A DNA stretch of 64,000 nt from Pseudomonas oligotrophica (GTDB lineage: Bacteria > Pseudomonadota > Gammaproteobacteria > Pseudomonadales > Pseudomonadaceae). The position numbers were made by a program, and so were the translations under genes. Every line of letters begins with the position of its first letter. Position 1 is the first letter of the stretch. Of the stretch, positions 1 through 9,708 are shown piece after piece. Under the pieces are notes generated by a model that saw only the letters and a program-made list of their open reading frames with translations, was not told where the DNA came from and did no database searches. Location: positions 124,001-188,000 of the forward strand of contig NZ_JAKJRU010000005.1 of assembly GCF_021726475.1 (NCBI RefSeq), given 5' to 3'.

Positions 1-245
1 AGGTACCAGGCGAAGGCGATGATCTCGGCGATGGTGCGGTACAGCGCCTCGGGAATCGCATCGCCCAGTTCCATGCGCGCCAGCAGGCGAACCAGGTCGG
101 CGTTCTCGTAGATCGGCACCTCGTGTTCGCGGGCCAGGGCGAGGATGGCCTCGGCCAGCTCGTCGTCGCCCTTGGCGGTGAGGGTCGGGGCGTTCAGTCC
201 GTCGTAGCTCAGCGCGATGGCCTGCCGGGCGTTGCTGTCGGTCAT
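1..245 (-). CDS. FlhB C-terminal-domain-like protein (partial, 3' end outside window)
   Basis: The visible 81 residues resemble only the cytoplasmic C-terminal domain of the flagellar export switch FlhB, with the typical run EVPIYENADLVRLLARMELG and then IPEALYRTIAEIIAF. There is no N-terminal membrane part, which fits the short soluble FlhB-like (FhlB) proteins of about 90-110 residues. The ATG at 245-243 overlaps the stop of the upstream fliK-type gene as ATGA, so the two are translationally coupled. The coupling with a hook-length-control paralogue suggests a role in export-specificity switching, but that is inference. The end of the gene lies off the left edge. Confidence 0.8.
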   Translation of the reverse strand, partial: MTDSNARQAIALSYDGLNAPTLTAKGDDELAEAILALAREHEVPIYENADLVRLLARMELGDAIPEALYRTIAEIIAFAWY

Positions 246-1771
246 GCGGTTTCGTCCACGAAGCGTTGCTCCAGCGAAGTGCGCGGGCCCTGCGGCGGCA
301 TGCCCTGGCGACAATCGAGTTTGCCGACCTGCAGGCCGGCGGCGAGCAGACGGTCGCGCAGGTTCGCCAGCTCGGCGCTGATCAGCCGGGCTGTCGCCTC
401 ACGCTCGGCCCACAGCTGGCTGGACAGGCTGCCGCGCTGGAGCTGGGCTTGCACCTGCAGCGGGCCGAGCGGGGCGAGGTCGAAGGCCAGGTCGACGCGC
501 CAGATCGGCTCGGCCTGTTCCTTGCCGGAATCACGTTGGGCTGTCTCGCGCTGCAGCTTGATCTGCAGCGGGATGATGTCCTGGCGATCGCGCATGGGCA
601 GCTCCAGCTGCCAGGTGGTCAGCTGGTTGCCGTCGGGCAACTGCTGCGACTGCGCCAGGCTCGCCAGTTGGTGCGTCTGCAAGCGGGAAACCGCCGCGGC
701 GGCGAGCTTGAGCAAGGTCTCCAGGTCGGCTTCGCCGTCCATGCCCGGCGGCAGCCGGGCGCCCAGGGGAAAGGCCAGCGCCAGCTGCTGCGCACTGGCC
801 TGGCCAAGCGCACCCAGGGCCTGGCGGGCGAAGGCGGGGAGTGCCTGGCCGAGGCCGGCACTCGCCTGGGCGGCCAGTTGCGTAGTGGCACCCGGCTGGC
901 TCGGCAGCTGCGCCAGCAGGCGCAGCAGTTGGGCCTTGATGTCGGCGGGCGGGCTGCCGACCTGGCCGGCCAGCAGTCGTGCCTCGAGAAACGCGCCGCT
1001 GGCGGCGATGGCTTGCGCCAGCGCCTTGGCATCGCCCAGCTGGGCGACCTCCGGCACCAGGCCGAGCAGTTGCGCCGCCGGCGCGCGCAGCGACTCCGGC
1101 AGGTTGCCGCCGAGGCCCTGCAGCAGGCGGAACACGCCTTCGAGCGAGGCCTGCCGGCCCTGCTGGCTCGCCAGCTGGCGGGACAGCTGCAGCTGGTCGA
1201 GCAGGCCGGTCAGCGGTACGAAGGCCAGCGCTTGGCCGCCCTGGACCTGGGCCGAGAGCAGGCTGCCGAGTGCCAGCGGCTTGCTCGACTCGATCAGCAG
1301 GGTCTGCCCGGACAGCGGCGAGTTGAGCAGCTTCAGGGCAATCTGGAAGGACGGCCGGCCGCTGGCGTCGGTGGTCTGGCCGCTGCCGACGACCTTGCCC
1401 TGCAGCAGCGTGCCGGCCGGCAGCAGGTCCAGGTCCAGGCTCTGCAGCGGCTGGGCGCGGCCGGGTTGCAGGTGCGCCATCAGGCGGCTGTCGGAGAGCG
1501 CGGCGACCGCATAGCTCGCCCCGGGCAGCACCGGTTTAGGGCTGCTCGCCTCGAGGGTGGTCTGGCGGCCGTTGTCCTGGGTCAGGCGCAGCACCAGCTG
1601 GAAGCTTTGCACCGCCTCCCTGACCGAGATGACCTCCGCCTGCGCCGTTTCGCCCGCCGCGAGCAGGCCCTGCATGGGCTGCAGCAGGCGTAGCGCGAGG
1701 TCCACCGCGGCGGTGCTGCCGCGTGTGGCCGCGGTTGGCGCAAGGGCCGGGACGCTCTTGATCTCAGTCAT
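242..1771 (-). CDS. fliK: FliK-type flagellar hook-length control protein
   Basis: This 509-residue protein is rich in Ala, Leu and Gln, with a long low-complexity N-terminal two thirds. Its C-terminal region (about 360-480) has the Flg_hook look, including the stretch LELPMRDRQDIIPLQIKLQR. FliK proteins act as molecular rulers that end hook export through contact with the FlhB C-domain, and here a FlhB-C-like gene overlaps the stop codon. I chose the ATG at 1771 (MTEIKSVPALAP); an in-frame ATG at 1864 would add 31 residues rich in Arg and Lys that do not look like family sequence. Pseudomonads usually carry another fliK in the main fliEFGHIJ-fliK-fliLMN region, so this may be a paralogue. 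Confidence 0.75.
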   Translation of the reverse strand: MTEIKSVPALAPTAATRGSTAAVDLALRLLQPMQGLLAAGETAQAEVISVREAVQSFQLVLRLTQDNGRQTTLEASSPKPVLPGASYAVAALSDSRLMAHLQPGRAQPLQSLDLDLLPAGTLLQGKVVGSGQTTDASGRPSFQIALKLLNSPLSGQTLLIESSKPLALGSLLSAQVQGGQALAFVPLTGLLDQLQLSRQLASQQGRQASLEGVFRLLQGLGGNLPESLRAPAAQLLGLVPEVAQLGDAKALAQAIAASGAFLEARLLAGQVGSPPADIKAQLLRLLAQLPSQPGATTQLAAQASAGLGQALPAFARQALGALGQASAQQLALAFPLGARLPPGMDGEADLETLLKLAAAAVSRLQTHQLASLAQSQQLPDGNQLTTWQLELPMRDRQDIIPLQIKLQRETAQRDSGKEQAEPIWRVDLAFDLAPLGPLQVQAQLQRGSLSSQLWAEREATARLISAELANLRDRLLAAGLQVGKLDCRQGMPPQGPRTSLEQRFVDETA

Positions 1772-1834
1772 CTTCCCCTCAAATGCGCTTACAACCTTTA
1801 ACCTTCGCCACCCTCGGTATCGCGGCTTGGCATG

Positions 1835-1876
1835 TATAATCGCGACCGCCCGGCTGGCCGCCAAATTATAGCGGCC
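1835..1876 (+). promoter_or_regulatory. Putative -10 and leader hairpin before the ccm operon
   Basis: A perfect TATAAT lies at 1835-1840, about 70 bases before the GTG of ccmA. No good -35 is visible at 16-18 bases upstream, so an activator or an upstream TG may compensate. The transcript would begin with an inverted repeat GGCCGC (1856-1861) / GCGGCC (1871-1876) around an A/T-rich loop. Confidence 0.45.
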
Positions 1877-1906
1877 GGGCCTTATTCATCTTGAGGTGCC
1901 GCCAGC

Positions 1907-2542
1907 GTGACAACCCCTTTCCTCGAAGCCGTGGCGCTCGCCTGCGAGCGGGATTGGCGTCTGCTGTTCGACGGCCTCGATCTGCGCCTCGAGCCGGGGG
2001 ATATGCTGCAGGTCGCCGGCCCCAACGGCAGTGGCAAGACCAGCCTTCTGCGCCTGCTCTGCGGGCTGATGCAGCCGACCGCCGGCCAGGTGCTGCTCAA
2101 GGGCGCATCGCTGCAGGCCCAGCGCGGCGAGCTGGCGCGCAACCTGCTGTGGATCGGCCACGCCGCCGGCATCAAGGGCCTGCTGACCGCCGAGGAGAAC
2201 CTGGCCTGGCTCTGCGCGCTGCATCAGCCGGCCAGCCACGAGGCCATCTGGCAGGCCCTGGCCAGCGTGGGATTGCGCGGCTTCGAGGATGTTCCCTGCC
2301 ACACCTTGTCGGCCGGCCAGCAGCGCCGCGTCGGCCTCGCCAGGCTGTACCTGTCGCCGCCGCCGCTGTGGATCCTCGACGAACCCTTCACCGCGCTGGA
2401 CAAGCACGGCGTCGCCCAGCTCGAGGCGCACCTGGCGCAGCATTGCGAGGCCGGCGGCATGGTGGTGCTGACCACCCATCACAGCCTGGCGCAGATGCCG
2501 TCGGGCTACCGCGAACTGGATCTAGGGCAGCGCGCCGCATGA
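1907..2542 (+). CDS. ccmA: CcmA, ATPase of the CcmABCDE heme-handling ABC complex
   Basis: This 211-residue ABC ATPase has a Walker [10 protein letters not shown] near residue 39, the signature [14 protein letters not shown] near 129 and Walker [13 protein letters not shown] near 149. In system I cytochrome c maturation CcmA/CcmB hydrolyse ATP so that holo-CcmE is released from CcmC. It is the first gene of a complete ccmABCDEFGHI operon. The start is GTG at 1907, and its TGA overlaps the ATG of ccmB. Length and motifs are normal for the family. Confidence 0.95.
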   Translation: MTTPFLEAVALACERDWRLLFDGLDLRLEPGDMLQVAGPNGSGKTSLLRLLCGLMQPTAGQVLLKGASLQAQRGELARNLLWIGHAAGIKGLLTAEENLAWLCALHQPASHEAIWQALASVGLRGFEDVPCHTLSAGQQRRVGLARLYLSPPPLWILDEPFTALDKHGVAQLEAHLAQHCEAGGMVVLTTHHSLAQMPSGYRELDLGQRAA

Positions 2543-3210
2543 GCAACGTCTTCACGCTTCTGCTGGCCCGCGAGAGCCGCCTGCTGTTCCGCCGGCCGGC
2601 CGAGCTGGCCAACCCGCTGGTGTTCTTCGCCATCGTCATCGCGCTATTCCCGCTGGCGGTCGGCCCCGAGTCGCAACTGTTGCAGAGCATTTCCCCCGGG
2701 CTGGTCTGGGTCGCCGCGCTGCTGGCCGTGCTGCTCTCGCTGGACGGGCTGTTCCGCAGCGATTTCGAGGACGGCTCGCTCGAACAGTGGGTCGTTTCGC
2801 CGCACCCGCTTCCGCTTCTGGTGCTTGCCAAGGTGCTGGCACACTGGGCGTTTTCCGGCCTGGCGCTGGTGCTGCTGGCGCCCCTGCTCGGCCTGATGCT
2901 GGGCCTGCCGCTGCGGACGCTGCCGGTGCTGCTGCTGTCGCTGCTACTGGGCACGCCCATCCTCAGCCTGCTCGGCGCAGTCGGCGCCGCGCTGACCGTC
3001 GGTCTCAAGCGAGGCGGGTTGCTGCTGGCCCTGCTGATCCTGCCGCTGTACATCCCGGTGCTGATCCTCGGTAGCGGGGCGCTCCAGGCGGCGCTGCAAG
3101 GACTGCCCGCTGCCGGCCATCTGTTATGGCTGGCCAGCCTGACCGCGCTGGCGGTTACTCTGACCCCCTTTGCGATTGCCGCTGGCCTGAGAATCAGCGT
3201 CGGCGAATGA
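2539..3210 (+). CDS. ccmB: CcmB, heme exporter membrane subunit
   Basis: This 223-residue protein is highly hydrophobic with about six predicted membrane spans. It begins [20 protein letters not shown], a typical CcmB start. It pairs with CcmA and CcmC in the inner membrane to load and release heme on the periplasmic chaperone CcmE. The ATG at 2539 overlaps the ccmA stop (ATGA). I chose this start over upstream in-frame codons because those would lie inside ccmA. Confidence 0.95.
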   Translation: MSNVFTLLLARESRLLFRRPAELANPLVFFAIVIALFPLAVGPESQLLQSISPGLVWVAALLAVLLSLDGLFRSDFEDGSLEQWVVSPHPLPLLVLAKVLAHWAFSGLALVLLAPLLGLMLGLPLRTLPVLLLSLLLGTPILSLLGAVGAALTVGLKRGGLLLALLILPLYIPVLILGSGALQAALQGLPAAGHLLWLASLTALAVTLTPFAIAAGLRISVGE

Positions 3211-3250
3211 GGTTTTTCGACAGCCGGAGGCCCTGCGGCCTCCCCGAGCG

Positions 3251-4018
3251 ATGAGTCTAGCGATGAATTGGACGTGGTTTCACAAGCTGGGTTCGCCCAA
3301 ATGGTTCTATGAGATCAGTGGCCGCTGGCTGCCGTGGCTGGCCTGGGCAGCGCTGCTGCTGATCGCCGTCGGCACCGTCTGGGGGCTGGCTTTCGCACCG
3401 CAGGACTACCAGCAGGGCAACAGCTTTCGCATCATCTATATCCACGTGCCGGCCGCCTTCCTCGCCCAGTCGATCTACGTGATGCTGGCGGTGGCCGGCC
3501 TCGTCGGGCTGGTGTGGAAGATGAAGCTGGCCGATGTCGCGCTGCAGCAGGCCGCGCCGATCGGTGCCTGGATGACCTTCATCGCGCTGCTGACCGGGGC
3601 CGTCTGGGGCAAGCCGACCTGGGGCGCGTGGTGGGTCTGGGATGCCCGCCTGACGTCGATGCTCATCCTCCTGTTCCTGTACTTCGGTGTGATTGCGCTG
3701 GGCCAGGCAATCAGCAACCGTGACAGCGCGGCCAAGGCCTGCGCGGTGCTGTCGATCGTCGGCGTGGTGAACATCCCGATCATCAAGTACTCGGTCGAGT
3801 GGTGGAACACGCTGCACCAGCCGGCCACGTTCAAGGTCACCGAGAAGCCCGCGATGCCGGTGGAGATGTGGTTGCCGCTGCTGGTGATGGTGATCGGCTT
3901 CTACTGCTTCTTCGCCGCGGTGCTGCTGATGCGCATGCGCCTCGAGGTGCTCCGCCGCGAGGCCCGCAGCAGCTGGGTGAAGTCCGAGATCAGAACGCTG
4001 GTGGGGAAAGACGCGTGA
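3251..4018 (+). CDS. ccmC: CcmC, heme lyase/transfer protein for CcmE
   Basis: CcmC is a six-span membrane protein that delivers heme to CcmE. The 255-residue product contains the tryptophan-rich periplasmic signature [12 protein letters not shown] (about 125-136), shared by CcmC/CcmF-type heme handling proteins, flanked by conserved histidines (IYIHVP near 63, TLHQPA near 189). A second in-frame ATG at 3263 ([10 protein letters not shown]) is an equally possible start and matches recalled homologues better. A 40-base gap separates it from ccmB. Confidence 0.95.
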   Translation: MSLAMNWTWFHKLGSPKWFYEISGRWLPWLAWAALLLIAVGTVWGLAFAPQDYQQGNSFRIIYIHVPAAFLAQSIYVMLAVAGLVGLVWKMKLADVALQQAAPIGAWMTFIALLTGAVWGKPTWGAWWVWDARLTSMLILLFLYFGVIALGQAISNRDSAAKACAVLSIVGVVNIPIIKYSVEWWNTLHQPATFKVTEKPAMPVEMWLPLLVMVIGFYCFFAAVLLMRMRLEVLRREARSSWVKSEIRTLVGKDA

Positions 4019-4191
4019 ACTTTTCATCCTTCGCCGATTTCATCGCCATGGGCAACCATGGCCTGTACGTCTGGACGTCCTACGGCATCAGCCTGGCGGT
4101 CCTGCTGCTCAACGCCGCGCTGCCGTTGCTGGCGCGCCGGCGCTATCTGCAAGAAGAGGCGCGTCGTCTGCGCCGGGAGGAAATGAAGTGA
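4015..4191 (+). CDS. ccmD: CcmD, small membrane subunit of the heme exporter
   Basis: The 58-residue protein has one membrane span (about 21-38) followed by a basic, charged tail ([16 protein letters not shown]), as in CcmD. CcmD holds CcmE and CcmAB-CcmC together and is needed for release of holo-CcmE. The GTG start at 4015 overlaps the ccmC stop (GTGA), and the stop overlaps the ccmE GTG. An N-terminal stretch [18 protein letters not shown] is the usual family signature. Confidence 0.92.
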   Translation: MNFSSFADFIAMGNHGLYVWTSYGISLAVLLLNAALPLLARRRYLQEEARRLRREEMK

Positions 4192-4655
4192 ATCCGGTGC
4201 GCAAGAAGCGGCTGTTCATCATCCTGGCGATCCTCGCCGGCGTGGGCATCGCCGTGGCCCTGGCCCTGTCGGCCCTTCAGCAGAACATCAACCTCTTCTA
4301 CACGCCCAGCCAGATTGCCGCCGGCGAAGCGCCGCAGGGCACGCGCATCCGCGCCGGCGGCCTGGTGGAGCAGGGCTCGGTCGAGCGCAGCAGCGATTCG
4401 CTGGGCGTGTCCTTCCGGGTTACCGATGGTGCCAGCACGGTGACCATCCGCTACCAGGGCATCCTGCCGGATCTGTTCCGCGAAGGGCAGGGCATCGTCG
4501 CGCTCGGCCGGGTCAACGAACAGGGCGTGCTGGTGGCCGACGAGGTGCTGGCCAAGCACGACGAGAACTACATGCCACCGGAGGTCTCCCAGGCCCTGGA
4601 GAAGAGCGGCATGATGAAGCACTACGAGGGCGGCAAGCAGGAGTACCAGCAATGA
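4188..4655 (+). CDS. ccmE: CcmE, periplasmic heme chaperone
   Basis: The 155-residue protein has an N-terminal membrane anchor (about 8-30) and a periplasmic OB-fold domain. The heme attachment motif [12 protein letters not shown] is present, with the covalent heme histidine at His124 and the conserved Tyr at 128. CcmE carries heme from CcmC to CcmF. The start is GTG at 4188, overlapping the ccmD stop. Nothing is missing for function. Confidence 0.96.
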   Translation: MNPVRKKRLFIILAILAGVGIAVALALSALQQNINLFYTPSQIAAGEAPQGTRIRAGGLVEQGSVERSSDSLGVSFRVTDGASTVTIRYQGILPDLFREGQGIVALGRVNEQGVLVADEVLAKHDENYMPPEVSQALEKSGMMKHYEGGKQEYQQ

Positions 4656-6625
4656 TCCCGGAGCTCGGCCATCTGGCGATGATCCTGGCGCTGTGCCTGG
4701 CCGTGGTGCAGGCGACCCTGCCGCTGATCGGTGCCTGGCGCGGCGACCGGCTGTGGATGGGCCTGGGGCAGCCGGCGGCCTATGGCCAGTTCGTCTTCCT
4801 CGCCTTCGCCTTCGCCTGCCTGACCCAGGCATTCATGGTCGACGATTTCTCCGTCGCCTATGTGGCGCAGAATTCCAACAGCGCGCTGCCCTGGTACTAC
4901 AAGTTCAGCGCCGTGTGGGGCGCCCACGAGGGCTCGCTGTTGCTGTGGGCCTTCATCCTCTCTGGCTGGACCTTCGCCGTGGCGATCTTCTCGCGCCAGC
5001 TGCCCGAGGACATGCTGGCGCGCGTGCTCGGCGTGATGGGCCTGATCAGCGTCGGCTTCCTGCTGTTCCTCATCGTGACCTCCAACCCCTTCACACGCCT
5101 GCTGCCGCAGTCGCCGAGCGACGGCCGCGACCTCAATCCGCTGCTGCAGGACTTCGGCCTGGTGGTCCACCCGCCGATGCTCTACATGGGCTACGTCGGC
5201 TTCTCGGTGGCCTTCGCCTTCGCCATCGCCGCGCTGCTCGGCGGCCGGTTGGACGCCGCCTGGGCGCGCTGGTCGCGGCCCTGGACCCTGGTGGCCTGGG
5301 CCTTCCTCGGCGTCGGCATTGCGCTGGGCTCATGGTGGGCCTACTACGAGCTCGGCTGGGGCGGCTGGTGGTTCTGGGACCCGGTGGAGAATGCCTCGTT
5401 CATGCCCTGGCTGGTCGGCACCGCGCTGATCCACTCGCTGGCGGTGACCGAGAAGCGCGGCGTGTTCAAGAGCTGGACCGTGCTGCTGGCCATCGCCGCG
5501 TTCTCGCTGAGCCTGCTGGGAACCTTCCTGGTTCGCTCGGGGGTGCTGACCTCGGTGCATGCGTTCGCCACCGATCCGGCGCGCGGCGTGTTCGTGCTGG
5601 TGTTCCTGCTGCTGGTGGTCGGCAGCTCGCTGACGCTGTTCGCCCTGCGTGCACCGGTGGTCAAGAGCCAGGTGGGCTTCGGCCTCTGGTCGCGCGAGAC
5701 GCTGCTGCTGGTCAACAACCTGCTGCTGGTGGTTGCCACCGCGATGATCCTGCTCGGCACGCTGTATCCGCTGCTGCTCGACGCGCTTTCCGGCGCCAAG
5801 CTGTCGGTCGGCCCGCCTTACTTCAATGCCATGTTCGTGCCGCTGATGGGCGCGCTGATGGTCGCCCTGGCCGTCGGCGTGCTGGTGCGCTGGAAGGACA
5901 CGCCGCTCAAGTGGCTGCTGGGCATGCTCGCGCCGGTGCTGATCGCCAGCGTGGTGCTCGGCGGGCTCGGCTCGCTGCTCTTCGGCGACTTCAACCTGGC
6001 CGTGCTGGCGGTCTGCCTGCTGGCGGCCTGGGTGCTGCTGGCATCGGTGCGCGACCTGCTCGACAAGACACGTCACAAGGGCCTGCTCAAGGGTATGCGC
6101 AGCCTCAGCCCGAGCTACTGGGGCATGCACCTGGCGCACCTCGGTCTGGCCGTCTGCGCGGTCGGCGTGGTGCTGACCAGCAACCAGAGCGCCGAGCGCG
6201 ACCTGCGCCTGGCGCCCGGTGAGTCCCTCGAACTGGGCGGCTACCACTTCATCTTCGAAGGGGCGGTGCATCACGAGGGGCCGAACTTCACGTCCGACCG
6301 GGCGACCATCCGGGTGCTCGACGAAGGACGCGAGATCGCCACGCTGCACCCGGAGAAGCGCCTGTACACGGTGCAGCAGATGCCGATGACCGAGGCCGGG
6401 ATCGACCCGGGCTTCACCCGCGATCTCTATGTCGCGCTCGGTGAGCCGCTGGGCGACGGCGCCTGGGCGGTGCGGGTGCATATCAAGCCGTTCGTGCGCT
6501 GGATCTGGCTCGGCGGCCTGCTGATGGCCCTGGGCGGTGTGCTCGCGGCGAGCGACCGGCGTTATCGAGTGAAGGTGAAGACCCGCGTGCGCGAGGCGCT
6601 GGGCCTGGCTGGACAAGGAGCCTGA
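4652..6625 (+). CDS. ccmF: CcmF, cytochrome c heme lyase subunit
   Basis: This 657-residue polytopic membrane protein contains the tryptophan-rich signature [20 protein letters not shown] near residues 235-254 and conserved histidines around it. With CcmH/CcmI it attaches heme to the CXXCH of apocytochromes c in the periplasm. The ATG at 4652 overlaps the ccmE stop. A large periplasmic loop near the C-terminus (about 515-610) precedes the final span, as usual for the family. Confidence 0.96.
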   Translation: MIPELGHLAMILALCLAVVQATLPLIGAWRGDRLWMGLGQPAAYGQFVFLAFAFACLTQAFMVDDFSVAYVAQNSNSALPWYYKFSAVWGAHEGSLLLWAFILSGWTFAVAIFSRQLPEDMLARVLGVMGLISVGFLLFLIVTSNPFTRLLPQSPSDGRDLNPLLQDFGLVVHPPMLYMGYVGFSVAFAFAIAALLGGRLDAAWARWSRPWTLVAWAFLGVGIALGSWWAYYELGWGGWWFWDPVENASFMPWLVGTALIHSLAVTEKRGVFKSWTVLLAIAAFSLSLLGTFLVRSGVLTSVHAFATDPARGVFVLVFLLLVVGSSLTLFALRAPVVKSQVGFGLWSRETLLLVNNLLLVVATAMILLGTLYPLLLDALSGAKLSVGPPYFNAMFVPLMGALMVALAVGVLVRWKDTPLKWLLGMLAPVLIASVVLGGLGSLLFGDFNLAVLAVCLLAAWVLLASVRDLLDKTRHKGLLKGMRSLSPSYWGMHLAHLGLAVCAVGVVLTSNQSAERDLRLAPGESLELGGYHFIFEGAVHHEGPNFTSDRATIRVLDEGREIATLHPEKRLYTVQQMPMTEAGIDPGFTRDLYVALGEPLGDGAWAVRVHIKPFVRWIWLGGLLMALGGVLAASDRRYRVKVKTRVREALGLAGQGA

Positions 6626-6626
6626 T

Positions 6627-7160
6627 GTGAGACGACTGTTGCTGTTGCTGCCGCTGGCGATCTTCCTGGTGGTGGCGGTGTTCCTCTACCGCGGGCTGTT
6701 CCTCGATCCGTCGGAGCTGCCATCGGCCCTGATCGGCAAGCCCGTGCCGGCCTTCTCGCTGCCGTCGGTCGACGACGAGCAGCGCCTGTTGACCCAGGAC
6801 GATCTCAAGGGCAAGCCGGCACTGCTCAACGTCTGGGCGACCTGGTGCGTCGCCTGCAAGGTCGAGCATCCGGTGCTCAACGCGCTGGCCGAGCAGGGTG
6901 TGGTGATCCACGGCGTCAACTACAAGGACGACAACGCGGCGGCGCTGAAATGGCTGCGCGAATTCCACAATCCCTACCAGCTCGACATCCGTGACGAGCA
7001 GGGCTCGCTGGGGCTCGACCTCGGCGTCTATGGCGCGCCTGAGACCTTCCTCATCGACCGCCAGGGGGTGATCCGCCACAAATTCGTCGGGGTGATCGAC
7101 GAGCGCGTCTGGCGCGAGCAGCTGGCACCGCTGTACCAGGCGCTGGTGGACGAGAAATGA
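6627..7160 (+). CDS. ccmG: CcmG/DsbE, thiol:disulfide interchange protein
   Basis: This 177-residue membrane-anchored thioredoxin-fold protein has an N-terminal span (about 3-22) and the active site WCVACK with Cys74 and Cys77. It keeps apocytochrome c thiols reduced with electrons from DsbD/CcdA. The family segments GVNYKDD and YGAPETFLIDRQG (cis-Pro loop) are present. The GTG at 6627 starts one base after the ccmF stop. Confidence 0.95.
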   Translation: MRRLLLLLPLAIFLVVAVFLYRGLFLDPSELPSALIGKPVPAFSLPSVDDEQRLLTQDDLKGKPALLNVWATWCVACKVEHPVLNALAEQGVVIHGVNYKDDNAAALKWLREFHNPYQLDIRDEQGSLGLDLGVYGAPETFLIDRQGVIRHKFVGVIDERVWREQLAPLYQALVDEK

Positions 7161-7627
7161 TGCGCTCGCTGGTTGCGACCCTTGGCCTGCTGCTGAGTCT
7201 GGCCGTCCACGCCTCGATCGATACCTACGAGTTTCGCGACGAGGCCGAGCGCGAGCGCTATCGCACCCTGACCGAGGAACTGCGCTGCCCGAAGTGCCAG
7301 AACCAGAACATCGCCGACTCCAACGCGCCGATCGCCATGGATCTGCGCAAGGAAATCTTCCGCATGCTGGAGGAGGGCCAGAGCAACGAGCAGATCGTCG
7401 ACTACCTGGTCGCGCGCTACGGTGACTTCGTCCGCTACCGCCCACCGGTGACCCGCACGACCCTGCTGCTCTGGTACGGCCCCGCGGCGCTGCTGGTGCT
7501 CGGCTTCGGCGTGCTGATCTTCGTCATCCTGCGCCGCCGTCGCGTGGATAGCGCGCCCGCCGCCCAAACCCTCACCGAAGCCGAGCGCGAGCGCCTGGCC
7601 TCCCTGCTGGACAAGAAAGAACCATGA
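7157..7627 (+). CDS. ccmH: CcmH, apocytochrome c thiol reductase subunit
   Basis: The 156-residue protein has a signal peptide/anchor (about 1-20), the redox motif LRCPKCQNQ with Cys44 and Cys47, and a C-terminal membrane span near 107-127. This is the short CcmH form in which the TPR part is separate (CcmI, next gene). It works with CcmG and CcmF on the periplasmic side. The start overlaps the ccmG stop (ATGA). Confidence 0.95.
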   Translation: MMRSLVATLGLLLSLAVHASIDTYEFRDEAERERYRTLTEELRCPKCQNQNIADSNAPIAMDLRKEIFRMLEEGQSNEQIVDYLVARYGDFVRYRPPVTRTTLLLWYGPAALLVLGFGVLIFVILRRRRVDSAPAAQTLTEAERERLASLLDKKEP

Positions 7628-8838
7628 TCGATTTCTGGATAGCTGCCGGCCTCCTGCTGCTGGCGGCCCTCGCCATCCTGCTGCTGCCCATCCTGCGGGG
7701 ACGCAGGGTCCAGGCGGAAGAGGACCGCACCGCGCTCAACGTCGCCCTCTACCAGGAGCGCCTGGCCGAGCTGGCGAGCCAGCACGACGCCGGCATGCTC
7801 ACCGAGGCGCAGTACCAGGCCGGCAAGGCCGATGCCGCACGCGAGCTGCTGAGCGATACCGAGGATGCCGAGCCGCGGCGCAGCGGCCGGCTCGGGCGTG
7901 GCGTGCCGCTGGTCGCCGCCTTGCTGGTGCCGCTGCTCGGCTACGGCCTGTACCTGCATTGGGGCGCCAGCGACAAGCTGCAGTTGGCTCGCCAGTTCGC
8001 CGAGCAGCCGCGCTCGATGGAGGAAATGGTGACGCGCCTCGAGCAGGCGGTCGAGGCGCAGCCGGATTCGGCCGAAGGCTGGTACTTCCTTGGGCGTGCC
8101 TACATGAGCCAGGAACGCCCGGCCGACTCGGCCAGGGCCTTCGAACGGGTGATCGCGCTGGCCGGGCGCCAGCCGGAGCTGCTCGGGCAGCTGGCCCAGG
8201 CCCGTTACTTCGCCGGCGAGCGCCAGTGGAACGACGAATTGCAGGCACTGGCCGACGAGGCGCTCCGTGGCGACCCGAACGACGTCACTACCCTCGGCCT
8301 GCTCGGTATCGCGGCCTTCGAAGAGAAGCGTTACGCCGATGCCATCGGCTTCTGGGAGCGGCTGGTCGCTACCCTGCCGGAGCAGGACCCGTCCCGCGAG
8401 GCGATCCAGGGTGGCATCGCCCGCGCCCGCCAGGAACTCGGCGATGCGGGTCCGGCGACGGCGGCCAAGCCCGCGGCCGCGCCGGCGGAGGCGGTTCAGT
8501 TGAAGGTGCAGGTCCGGCTGGCGACCGAGCTGGCGGACAAGGTCAGCGCCGAGGACAGCGTGTTCGTCTTTGCGCGTGCGGTCTCCGGCCCGGCGATTCC
8601 GCTGGCGGTCAAGCGTATCCGCGTGGCCGATCTGCCGGCCGAACTGACCTTGGGCGATGCCGACGCGATGATGCCGCAGCTCAAGCTGTCGAATTATGCC
8701 GAGGTCCAGCTGACCGCGCGGATCTCGCGCGAAGGCAATGCAACCAAAGGGCAGTGGATCGGTCAGAGCGAAGTGCTGAAACCGACTGCGCAGGCGGGCG
8801 ACATCCGTCTGGTCATCGACAGTCCCGAGGGGCAATGA
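7624..8838 (+). CDS. ccmI: CcmI (CycH), apocytochrome c chaperone with TPRs
   Basis: The 404-residue protein starts with two membrane spans (about 4-22 and 97-115) separated by a cytoplasmic loop with a leucine-zipper-like region. It continues with a periplasmic TPR domain (about 140-280, for example [20 protein letters not shown]) and a C-terminal beta-rich domain. CcmI binds the C-terminal helix of apocytochrome c and presents it to CcmFH. It is the last ccm gene and its ATG overlaps the ccmH stop. Confidence 0.93.
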   Translation: MIDFWIAAGLLLLAALAILLLPILRGRRVQAEEDRTALNVALYQERLAELASQHDAGMLTEAQYQAGKADAARELLSDTEDAEPRRSGRLGRGVPLVAALLVPLLGYGLYLHWGASDKLQLARQFAEQPRSMEEMVTRLEQAVEAQPDSAEGWYFLGRAYMSQERPADSARAFERVIALAGRQPELLGQLAQARYFAGERQWNDELQALADEALRGDPNDVTTLGLLGIAAFEEKRYADAIGFWERLVATLPEQDPSREAIQGGIARARQELGDAGPATAAKPAAAPAEAVQLKVQVRLATELADKVSAEDSVFVFARAVSGPAIPLAVKRIRVADLPAELTLGDADAMMPQLKLSNYAEVQLTARISREGNATKGQWIGQSEVLKPTAQAGDIRLVIDSPEGQ

Positions 8839-8864
8839 GGCGCAAGACGCGCGTGGTGAGCATC

Positions 8865-9287
8865 ATGGGCAAGCAAAGGAAAGCCGCCTGGCTGGGGCGG
8901 GGCGGGGCGATCGCGGGGATGGCGCTGCTGCTGAGCGCCTGTGCCGGAACACCCTATGATCATCGACCGGCGCCCGAGCCGTCCCGGCCGATCCCGCGCA
9001 GCGCTCCCAGCGGCCCGGTCATCGCACCTCCGCCGATCCAGACCCCGCAGGCACCGCGCGCGCCCAGCGTGCAGCGCAGCCACCCACGCTATGCGCCGCC
9101 GCCTTACGGCAGCGCCCACTGGGACAATCGCCTTGGCGTCTACGTGGTCGAGGGCACCGAGCTGTTCTACCGCGACCGTCTCTACTATCGCTGGGATGGC
9201 GACTGGTTCTGCGCCGGCCGCCCCGATGGTCCCTGGGAGCCGGTGGCGCCGCCGAGCGTACCGCCCGGATTGCGCGGCCACCGTTGA
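8865..9287 (+). CDS. Small proline-rich lipoprotein of unknown function
   Basis: The 140-residue product begins MGKQRKAAWLGRGG, followed by a hydrophobic core and the lipobox LLSAC, so it is probably lipidated at that Cys. The middle (about 35-80) is Pro/Ala-rich and likely extended. The C-terminal third, with repeated Tyr/Trp (LFYRDRLYYRWDGDWF), looks like a small folded domain. I chose the ATG at 8865, preceded by GGTGAG, because it gives a standard signal peptide. An ATG at 8835 overlapping the ccmI stop would add ten basic residues and is possible. I do not recognise a function. Confidence 0.75.
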   Translation: MGKQRKAAWLGRGGAIAGMALLLSACAGTPYDHRPAPEPSRPIPRSAPSGPVIAPPPIQTPQAPRAPSVQRSHPRYAPPPYGSAHWDNRLGVYVVEGTELFYRDRLYYRWDGDWFCAGRPDGPWEPVAPPSVPPGLRGHR

Positions 9288-9321
9288 GCGCGCCGGCTGG
9301 CACGTTCGGCCCATCTGCCGC

Positions 9322-9348
9322 TAAAGCCGCGCCCGGTGATGCCGATAA
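9322..9348 (+). promoter_or_regulatory. Sigma-28 (FliA) promoter of fliT
   Basis: TAAA at 9322-9325, a 15-base spacer and GCCGATAA at 9341-9348 match the flagellar sigma-28 consensus (TAAA-N15-GCCGATAA) exactly, including spacing. Transcription would start near 9355, about 57 bases before the fliT ATG. Confidence 0.85.
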
Positions 9349-9411
9349 GGAAAGTGTCCGCGCTCGCTACCGAGCGCGGCCCAGCCACTGAGTGCATCGG
9401 AGTCGATCGTC

Positions 9412-9708
9412 ATGAATGCTTGCGTCAAACGTCTCGAGGAAACCGGCAGCGCCTTGCGCAGTGCGCTGGCGAACCAGGACTGGGCGGCGATCAGCATGCT
9501 CGATCGCGAGTGCCGGCTGGCCGTCGAGCAAGCCATGCACGAGCCGCAGCGCGACGAGGCGCTGGTACGCCAGAGCATGCAGGCGTTGCTCGATCTGTAC
9601 CGCGACCTGGTCGGCAGCTGCCAGAGCGAGCAGCGGCGGATCGCCGCCGAACTGCTGCAGCTCAACCAGTCCAAGCAGGGCGCCAAGGTCTATCAGTTGT
9701 TCGGCTGA
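9412..9708 (+). CDS. fliT: FliT-like flagellar export chaperone
   Basis: This 98-residue protein is almost entirely helical and charged, with no membrane segment and the C-terminal QGAKVYQLFG I associate with the FliT protein encoded just before fleQ in pseudomonads. FliT chaperones the filament cap FliD and in enterics also restrains the master regulator. ATG at 9412 has GGAG nine bases upstream. It lies behind a consensus sigma-28 promoter and before fleQ, but without the fliC-flaG-fliD-fliS genes that normally precede it. Confidence 0.75.
   Translation: MNACVKRLEETGSALRSALANQDWAAISMLDRECRLAVEQAMHEPQRDEALVRQSMQALLDLYRDLVGSCQSEQRRIAAELLQLNQSKQGAKVYQLFG

Noticed and set aside
9298-9315. TGGCACG upstream of fliT as a sigma-54 -24 box
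   Set aside because: At the required 10-base distance from GG there is CC instead of GC, and no TTGC -12. The sigma-28 site just downstream explains the gene better.
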